Shown in pieces: positions 56,079-64,000 of a stretch of 64,000 bases of DNA. Both the position numbers and the translations under genes were made by a program. Numbering within the stretch: the stretch's first letter is position 1; every line of letters starts with the position of its first letter. Origin of the DNA: Torymus aiolomorphi (taxonomy: Eukaryota > Arthropoda > Insecta > Hymenoptera > Torymidae); contig CM070877.1 of assembly GCA_036365515.1 (NCBI GenBank), positions 68,847,022-68,911,021 of the forward strand. The letters are read 5' to 3'. The notes under the pieces are model-generated. The model was not told the origin of the DNA, ran no database searches, and saw only the letters and a list, made by a program, of their open reading frames with translations.

Positions 56079-58086
56079 GGGAGCGTCCAGCAGAAACGGG
56101 CCACCGAGCGCGCGCGGTGCCTTTTTTCGCGTAAAAGGCGCTCTGTTTAACTCTTTCATAATCGTATGCTGCGTCCTTGAAAAAAAAACCAAGGACCTAC
56201 ATCGATAGATTTTTTCCTGCTCTTTCCAATGGTGCCATTGTTTTCATTGCGAAACGCTTTCTTCCGGACGAAAACTCGAGTTGAATATTGAAAGCCATTT
56301 TTCTCAAAGTATATCATGTTTTTTTTTTCAAAATAAACTATACCATTGGAAAGTACAACTCTTAAGCTTCAAAACCCTATCTTGGAGAAGTTGGAGAAAT
56401 AAAGGGTTTAAAAGTAACAACATGAAAAAGACAGTGCCGAGGGTCCGCGCGAGCCCCTTGCGCCCGTGCGTACGGCACGTTTAAGTGCACGCTCTATTCA
56501 ATTCGCTAATAATCGTGTACCAAGTCTCTGAAAAAAGAACTAAGGACATATATCGATATATTTTTTCCTGCTCTTTTCAATGGTGCTATTATTTTTATTC
56601 CGAAATGCTTCTGTTCGGGATTAGTACCCGAAGTGCTGATTTTGCTGTTGATGCTGAGTGGCATTTTCATGCAACAGTCCACGGAAAAAATGCATGTGAT
56701 GGAATAGGTGCTTCCGTGAAAAGCAATGCCAGACGAGAAAGTTTACAGAAAGTATCCGACAATTATATATTGACGCCCCAAGATGCTTTTTTTCATCAAA
56801 AGACGACTACTTAAAGGCTACAGAAAAGCTACCAAACAGGCTAGCCTCAGCTAAGACAAAACCTGGAACTCAATTGTTTCATTGTATTAAATTATTAAAT
56901 GATGCCAAAAAGTTAGAACTTGAAAGATTTTCAGCGTCGGAAGATTCTCAATTATATCCACCGATCAAAAAAGAAAAAGTACTTAAAACTCAAACAAAGA
57001 AAGAAGCGGATGTCGCAAAAAGGACAATCCTTATAAAATAAAAAAAAAATGTAAAAAAATTAGAATTTAAAGGAAAAGGTAATATTGTTATGCCAGATTA
57101 AACAATCTATAAGGTTACTTTAAATTTCTGTTTCACTGCTTTCAGTGCGTTCATGGATATTTTTATGTTTAATATATTATGTTTTTCAAATTTTGTTATA
57201 TAAATGAACACAGTTCATTGTAATATTATACTAACTGTTACAACTAGATGCACAAAATTATGTCCACGCATTGGCATTGTAAATTACAAAACATTTTATA
57301 TTTACAAAAAAGAAAGGGCGAAATAGCACATCACGTGTATTAATCCGCCCTGGAGCATAGCGTAAGAAGTTCGGGCAGCCGCTGTCTTTTTGATCTTACT
57401 ATTTTTGAACTTTTCATGTTTCAACTTAAAAATATAATATTTTATAGTTTAAGACTTGTACTTTTGAAGAATATAATTAATTTTGAAGAAAAGACTGACA
57501 TTTTATTGAAAAAATAGAGTTTAAACATTCAAATGGAATTTTCAACTAGAAGGAAGCATTTCGGAATAAAAATAATAGCACCATTGAAAAGAGCAGGAAA
57601 AAATATATCGATATATGTCCTTAGTTCTTTTTTCAGAGACTTGGTATACGATTATTAGCGAATTGAATAGAGCGTGCACTTAAACGTGCCGTACGCACGG
57701 GCGCGAGGGGCTCGCGCGGACCCTCGGCGCTGTCTTTTTCATGTTGTTACTTTTAAACCCTTTATTTCTCCAACTTCTCCAAGATAGGGTTTTGAAGCTT
57801 AAGAATTGTACTTTCCAATGGTGTAGTTTATTTTGAAAAAAAAAAACATGATATACTTTGAGAAAAATGGCTTTCAATATTCAACTCGAGTTTTCGTCCG
57901 GAAGAACGCGTTTCGCAATAAAAACAATGGCGTAATTGGAAAGAGCAGAAGAAAATCTATCGATATAGGTCCTTGGTTTTTTTTTCAAAGACGCAGCATA
58001 CGATTATGAGCGAGTTAAACAGAGCGCCTTTTACGCGAAAAAAGGCACCGCGCGCGCTCGGTGGCCCGTTTCTGCTGGACGCTCCC
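56079..58086 (+). mobile_element. Foldback transposon with ~540-bp inverted arms and captive ORF
   Basis: Termini GGGAGCGTCCAGCAGAAACG and its complement end at 58086. The left arm 56079-56620 and right arm 57545-58086 are inverted repeats of high similarity. They include the CGAGCGCGCGCGGTGCC stretch and two ATCGATA motifs, each followed by a similar 'cctgctctttccaatggtgc' phrase, so each arm contains an internal two-fold repeat. The unique centre carries a decayed plus-strand ORF. Flanks share ATAT, but the target duplication is ambiguous because the site is TA-rich. Confidence 0.75.
56620..57041 (+). pseudogene. Transposon-encoded ORF remnant in the foldback centre
   Basis: Two adjoining frames: up to 56814 with WHFHATVHGKNACDGIGASVK, and after a one-base shift near 56800, to 57041 with RLASAKTKPGTQLFHCIKLL and a Lys/Glu-rich end. 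The '(S/V)HGK..CDG(I/V)G..VK' signature is one I associate with transposon-derived proteins that are frequent in insect genomes. I cannot name the superfamily with confidence. The N-terminal part merges with the left arm and has no clear start. Confidence 0.45.
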
Positions 58087-58159
58087 ATATATCAGTTATC
58101 TTTCGCCAAAGAAGGTGTTACGGTGCTCATTAGAAATATACACGGATAAAAATTTTATA

Positions 58160-58350
58160 TAAATATGAATCCTGTGTAATTTAAATTTTGTGTAAAATTT
58201 TGTGTGTAAACTTTTACACAATATTTGTGTAAAATGTATACAAGCGTGTGTAAAATTTTCAATTTACACAAGACTTGTGTAATATATTCAATTTACACAA
58301 ACTTTGTGTAATATGCTCAATTTACACAAACTTTGTGCAAAATTTCAAAT
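58160..58350. repeat. Palindromic ACACAAA/TTTGTGT array, left
   Basis: Units of about 30 bp such as CAATTTACACAAACTTTGTG, each an inverted repeat in itself. Confidence 0.8.
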
Positions 58351-59055
58351 TGCGGAATTTGAAAGAAATGTACATAACCTCAAAATTTGTATTCAGCAGT
58401 CATTACAGAGCAATTCAATTTGTCTAATAATGAAATTGTATATGTAGGAAACAATGTATTATTCCGCAATGCTTCGTTAAAATTAAATAATTTTTTTGTA
58501 TAACATTTGAAAAAAATTTACCAGTATTTGGAAAAGTATTGAAGTTTTTTTCGTGGCAAGACTGCGTGTATGCTGTAGTTGAAAAACGGTCTAGAATTAA
58601 AATTAAAAAAAAACTGCAGCGTACAATGTTTGCACAGAAAGCGATATTATTATAATTAAAGTAAAAGATTGTATATACACGAAGTCGCTTGACTTACATA
58701 CAAATAATAATTCTAATACATATATAGTTACAAAACATTTCTTGCTACTGTGATATTTGCGTAAGTTCAGAAAATTTTAATAAAAGTTTTAAATACGACT
58801 AAACTACCAGATTCGTACAAAACTTGATAAACAATTGACTGTAACTTTTAAGGTTTTAAAAATTTTTTAATTTGATCCACAATACCTCGTAATGAAATCT
58901 AACAAAGATGAAAATGAGCCTTTAAAAATCGAAATTGAAGCAAAACTGAAATTCGCAAAAGATTAAAGCGATTTGTTGTATCACTTTTTTACATTGACGA
59001 TATATACTTTGTTAGTACTGAAACTCTGTTAAAAAAATTTTTTTCCGTAACTTAA

Positions 59056-59799
59056 GGTGGTTCTCCTCGGACTCCCTAGTCAAAGCAGTGCTAAATGTAG
59101 AAGTTACCTAAAATTTAAAAAACCATAGTTGTAATGTGATTTATTTATTTAAAATGATAGAGATAGTCCATGTATTATAAATAAAGTGTATTTAACATGA
59201 CTAAGATAACTTTTTTCACAAAATGGCGACTTTCTAGAAACTAGATATCGTCACTACAAACAATTGTTGATAAATCACTGGAATCTTTTATGTTTCTTAA
59301 CCGATTTTAGTTTTCAAGGTCTCATTTTGCTCCTTAAGAAATTTCATGGGGACTTGCCGAAGGAAAAATTAAGAATTATTCAAAACTTAGAAAGTTATAG
59401 CCAATTAAAAGAATATTTTGTTTTAACGACATGCATGATTTTATGAACAATTATCTATAACTTTCTGAGTTTTGAATAATTTTTAATTTTTTCTTCGGCA
59501 AGTCTCTATGAAATTTCTTAAGGAGCAAAATGAGACCTTGAAAACTAAAATCGGTTGAGAAACAAAAAAGATTCCAGTGATTTATCAACAATTATTTGTA
59601 GTGACAATATCTAGTTTCTAGAATATCGCCATTTTGTGAAAAAAGTTATTTGAGTCATGTTAAATATACTTTATTTATAATACATTGATTATCTCTATCA
59701 TTTTAAATAAATAAATCACATTACACTATGATTTCTTTAAGTTTTAGGTAATTTCTACATTTAGCATTGCTTTGACTAGGGAGTCCGAGGAGAACCACC
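59056..59799. mobile_element. Palindromic MITE flanked by TTAA
   Basis: 744 bp with termini GGTGGTTCTCCTCGGACTCC and its complement, TTAA on both sides (59052-59055, 59800-59803). The arms of about 360 bp are nearly perfect inverted repeats around a short centre (about 59425). A TTAA target with G-rich ends fits the Kolobok or piggyBac groups; the 5' GG favours Kolobok. There is no coding capacity. Confidence 0.8.
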
Positions 59800-60840
59800 T
59801 TAAAATACCGGTCTATGATACTATATGCGTTCTCACTTTGCAGTATGAGAACAATTTATTGTAGAATATTTTATATTTAAGTACTATATCTGCCCATAGA
59901 ACCCCCTGAAGTTTGAAATAAATCCAATGTCAAGGAAGTAGATCGAATTTTCATTTAAAAAAATGAGTCGCAGGCCGGCTGTAGTAATTACAAAAGATTG
60001 GCGTTGAAACGTAATACAGAGTACAAAAAACAACATCGCAAGTGTACCTACAACTTTTCTGGCGAACTAACGCGAAGTTCGTTGAAATAACCTAATTAGC
60101 ACACAAGCAGGTATTATAATTATCATCGCGTAAGTGTGTATGATCGACAGTGGTTATTAACAGTATCAAACGGATCTTACCCCAGCAGAAATAAATCACG
60201 TCTTCATTCATATCGACTAAGATAAAAAAAAATACGCGATTATGTGGCGCCGCGAATAAATTATCTAAAATTAATGACTACACTACCCTGGTGGAAATCC
60301 AAAACATTTTGTAACCAATAACTGACCATTTATATTAGAAACTGGCTATTATAAAATAGGAATTTCTGTTGTCCAGTTTCTAGCTCTCGATGAAACGCTT
60401 TTTCTCTCATTATTTATCTATTTAATAGATTGGAAAATAGAATTAGTTTTTCGAAGACAAGCACAACCTTGTTCTTGAGTATTTTAAAGATATTAAAACT
60501 GATCAGTTTTTATAGACTGAAAATGGCTACTAGAAGGCTTGCTGCTATGACATGAAGTGAGAGAGACAGAATCAGATGGAGAAATAAGAGTTTTGCTGAA
60601 TTATTCATAGAATGAGTACAATAAACGATTTATTAGTTCATGTTATTTATTTATATTTTGAGAGGCCATCCAATGCAGTTTAATGCTCTTTTATCAAAGA
60701 TAAAATTAGTAAGTAAATCAAATACGAATATTTTATTTTTACCTCAATCTAAAAAATAGACAAAAAATGGGAGAAAAAGCGTTTCATCATAGTCATTTAT
60801 TAGTCAGTCTTACTAGCTATTTTCTAACTTCTTAGCCATT

Positions 60841-60966
60841 TCGTATAGATAAATTCTATTAGAATTTCTACTAGAGTAATGACTTATACCGAAGCGTTTT
60901 TATTTCGTATAGATAAATTCTATTAGAATTTCTACTAGAGTAATGACTTATACCGAAGCGTTTTTA
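60841..60966. repeat. 64-bp tandem duplication
   Basis: The segment starting TCGTATAGATAAATTC at 60841 is repeated without visible change at 60905. Confidence 0.9.
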
Positions 60967-61034
60967 GCACACCGGACGGCCCGATTAGCAGCGTCTTTCA
61001 GAATCGCCAGAAAAGGGACCAAAATCACCCATAA

Positions 61035-61230
61035 ATTTTTGTGTAAAACGGCAGCTCACACAAGTTTGTTTGTAAAGCAGCAATTTTACACAAATTGTTG
61101 TATAAAACAGCGATTTTACTCAAATGCTTGTGTCGAATTCTTACACAATGTTTGTGTACATCATTTACACAAATTTTTGTGTTAAATAGGAACATTCCTA
61201 TTTTACACAAACTTTGTGTTAAATAGGCAC
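61035..61230. repeat. Palindromic ACACAAA/TTTGTGT array, right
   Basis: The same kind of palindromic units as at 58160-58350, here with more variable spacers. Confidence 0.8.
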
Positions 61231-61249
61231 ATAATTTTTAAGAGTGTAC

Positions 61250-64000
61250 TGTTGGTTTTATAGTGAGAAATGCTGGATAACAATGGTACGAAGATGGGTT
61301 CATGGGTTTCCTTGATTTATATAACTGAGAAGCTTCCTGAAATGCGTTGCTTGCGAGCTTCAAAGGTTCAAACGCAATGGATAAGTTGCCATACTTCATT
61401 TGTAATAATTTTTCCATACGCAAAAACGAATTGATATTTTGAATTAAAATTTTTCAGAAGAATAGAATTTTATAAAAGAAAGGCATAACTATAATTGGGC
61501 AATGCTGTAAGGGGAGGTACCGGTGAAATTTCAACCCAGTCTTAAAAAATCGCAGGGTGCTGTAAATTTTTTTCATAACATATTTTGGCATGCTGAATTC
61601 AGTGGAAAAATTCAATTTGATAAAAAAGGTTTTTTTCATCACTTTTTAATTTTTGGTTTTTGAAAAAATCATTACTACTTTCAAACCCATACGTGGACTT
61701 GTTGGGTATCACGCAATGTATTCAATCAAAATTCTTGTCGCGTATTATAAAAATAGAATTTTTATAATTTATCTACACTATTCGTATGTATATATGTTAC
61801 ATAAATGCCATGAACAGCGTTTACGTAACTCCACACCACTTGCAGCCAAACCTTTTAGGCTTCAAGATAGGTGAGGTGTTATTTTGGACGACGCTCTTAA
61901 GCTATCAGTCCACCTCGCTCAGTGAGAACCCCTATATACTTATCCAATTCGTCGCGGCGTCCCCATAAACGCCGCGATATAGACAGAATATCCGATTACT
62001 CGCGAGAAGCGATCTGTGCATATGTGTATGTGAGGATAGGATATTTTAATATGGGATCTCGAAAGAGATGGAAATCATACAGATCCACCAATTTAAATAA
62101 AAGAATTTATTTAATCTTCGCAAAACGTACGGGAATTTTTTATGACCTATTATAAGTTTGTTTCCTTAACCCTTAATAATTTTGAATTATCAAAACCGTA
62201 AAGTTACAAGAATAGGTCCAGATTATCCGCGGTATCGAACCCCGACACAAATAATTATATATTATTATTGAAATTATTTTTGTGGTACTCCTAACATTGA
62301 TTATAACTAATTATCTTAGGTAGTTGGATCCGGGAACGCACATTAGTCTATAGGTTGCAACTTCCTGGTTTAATCGTGATAAGTATTAACGATAAATATT
62401 TCCCTTAGAATGACTATTGTGGGATGACCCGAAAATGTCGTATTCATCACTATTTCTTTTGTTAACAATCACCAACCCCCCTCCGCCATTCACATAAGAT
62501 TCTAAATCAAGAGATTAATATTTATCTCTATGTTTACAGGGATGATTTATTTATTGTATGGTTTTCGTTGGTCTATTAGGTATTGTAGTTTCGTTTGGGA
62601 GGTGTAGGCACCTATGGAGGTCGTACGACACTTGCAGACGCGCCCTAGGTGGTATTTTACGCTACACGTATTATATGTCGCGGGAAGTAGGTGTTCTACC
62701 TAACGCTACAATACAGAAATACCCTAACCGTCTTCGGGCACTGCGAGCGCACGTGTATAGTTCGTGACTGATACCGCGGGCCGCGCGTGCGACACTCTAT
62801 GTGTATGCGTGTATGTATGCGTGTATGTATGCGTATACTCGCGGACCACCAGAGTCGGAGTCTGCTAGGATGGTGCAGCAAGAAGACAGCCCGGGGGCGA
62901 CATTTATCTACAGGAGAAGAGGATAGGTACGACAGGAAGATCACGAGAGGACTGCGCCGATTTCCGTTCCTGGAGCCAGCAGAATCCACTCCGAGTATAT
63001 CCGCTCTGTTAGATAAGATTGTAAATGTTACCTGTGTAGTTGGGAGATGAAGATCCGGTACTTTGTGGGTACCTTTTCTTTTACAGGTGCATTGGATCTA
63101 GCCGCAGGAGTTTACTCGTGGACGAGGGACAGCACCGGATCCTCTACCAGCTGGGTCCAAGAACTTGTGGTGGACTCGACTACGGTATCCCCAAATGCAA
63201 AACTGTGGGGCTCGATGAGGTGGCTAGTGGTGGGTCGCATAAATCCCTCCGGATGTATTGGACTCCTGGCAGCCCCTCACCAACCTGGTAGTACGTTTCA
63301 GTATCCCCTTTTTGCTCACGATTGGGACAGTGCGAGGGGATACACCCAATGCCTCATACAATTTCTGCCAATCTTGAGGTTTGGATGTTGATGAAGCTGC
63401 TGCCGTTGTATTTTCTGTTCTGAGTGGCGCTAAGGGGTGAGGAATCGTCTAAGGGATTCACTTAGTGTAAGCAAAACCAAATGCAGTATATAAAGGAAAG
63501 TGGATATGAGAGTCGCCTTGGGATTCGCCTCGCCTCTACCCCGTCACTAACGATTCCCACACAAGTGCCTGACGGAGAACCTTTGTAGAATGTTAGTCCA
63601 GATTATAATACGCAAGTATCAATTACCCTCGTATATTTTTTTGTTGGTTGCCTTGGGAACGGATCTTGTTAAATTCGGTGATCCTTATCCCACAATTGTA
63701 CGACTTTACTTATTTTCCTTTGTCATAGATCTCATAGATCTTTGAGATTCTCACAAGATTTGTGAAAGATAATTATAGTGTAATTATATCAATATGTATA
63801 TATGGATTTATATACAGAAATATATAAATTGATCTTTCTCGCCTTTGTTTATTTCAATATCAATTTAATATTTAAAATTCAAGAATTAAATGAAATGGTA
63901 AACTAGTTAATTGTTTTCTTTCTTTTATTCTCAAAACATCTGATTAATTATTGCTACTGTCAAACTCTACTTAAACTTGCTATAATCACTTTCAGCTAAT
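61250..64000. other. Intergenic remainder, no recognised gene
   Basis: AT-rich to about 62550, then a GC-richer part to 63560 with a short (GTATGTATGC)n microsatellite near 62808-62833. A TATATAAAG box at about 63482-63491 is followed by GC-richer sequence and could be a promoter or LTR core. Frames of 60-115 codons occur but none is recognised, and no paired LTRs or TIRs were found. Confidence 0.35.

Larger units (their letters stand above)
58141..61246. mobile_element. Putative 3.1-kb DNA transposon with palindromic subterminal arrays
   Basis: Left end CACGGATAAAAATTTTAT and right end (complement) CACTCTTAAAAATTATG share CAC plus TAAAAATT and are flanked by TA (58139-58140, 61247-61248). 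Next to each end lies an array of palindromic 'TTTACACAAA..TTTGTGTAAA' units (58160-58350 and 61035-61230). No transposase was recognised; the interior holds another palindromic MITE. Boundaries are inferred from the paired arrays. Confidence 0.5.

Overview
This window is eukaryotic and almost certainly comes from an arthropod nuclear genome, most probably an insect. The evidence is a conserved UBA3-type exon with insect-like splice signals, a mariner transposon, a Polinton/Maverick polymerase fragment, Ty3/gypsy elements, two non-LTR elements, many palindromic MITEs and long (AG)n tracts. A hymenopteran (parasitoid wasp) is my best guess, but that is inference. No bacterial, organellar or CRISPR signal was seen. 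The window is gene-poor and repeat-dense. The only confidently recognised host coding sequence is one orphan exon of a NEDD8-activating enzyme catalytic subunit (UBA3, 23.1-23.4 kb).

Layout. 0-6 kb: a degenerate minisatellite, two copies of a 540-bp repeat flanking a GC-rich block that carries a Transib-like palindromic element, then AT-rich tandem repeats. 6.1-18.5 kb: Ty3/gypsy LTR pieces enclosing two antisense non-LTR retrotransposons whose 3' ends both abut (GA)n tracts; the second LTR holds another Transib-like MITE. 18.5-26.3 kb: AT-rich sequence with a nested MITE plus solo LTR, a second solo LTR, the UBA3 exon, a hairpin MITE and two unassigned exon-like stretches. 26.3-37.2 kb: a decayed Ty3/gypsy pol flanked by inverted copies of its own 3' half (zinc-knuckle ORF plus LTR), with a pure (AG)80 tract inside the RT and a Transib-like element inside the zinc-knuckle ORF. 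37.5-41.9 kb: a Polinton pPolB exonuclease fragment, a 168-bp satellite interrupted by a nearly intact mariner, and a small hairpin MITE. 41.9-52.1 kb: a complete Ty3/gypsy retrotransposon with LTRs of about 1.1 kb, PBS, gag, pol, PPT and target duplication. 52.3-54.2 kb: the 3' end of a third gypsy-like element on the minus strand. 54-64 kb: AT-rich sequence with a foldback transposon, a 3.1-kb element with palindromic subterminal arrays, and a TTAA-flanked palindrome.

The most interesting signal is the architecture of the gypsy-like elements. The complete copy joins gag to pol through what looks like a textbook -1 frameshift cassette: GGGAAAC, a 6-nt spacer, then a GC-rich stem. Its integrase tail carries three AT-hook-like motifs and is followed, in the env position, by a second CCHC zinc-knuckle module. 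The two other gypsy-like elements also have a zinc-knuckle ORF just upstream of the 3' PPT/LTR. The second theme is Transib-like non-autonomous elements: three separate insertions have RSS-heptamer-like termini (CACAGTG or CACACTG), two with 5-bp CGNCG target duplications and the third with a form explained by CpG decay. All family calls rest on motif recognition by eye; no database search was possible.
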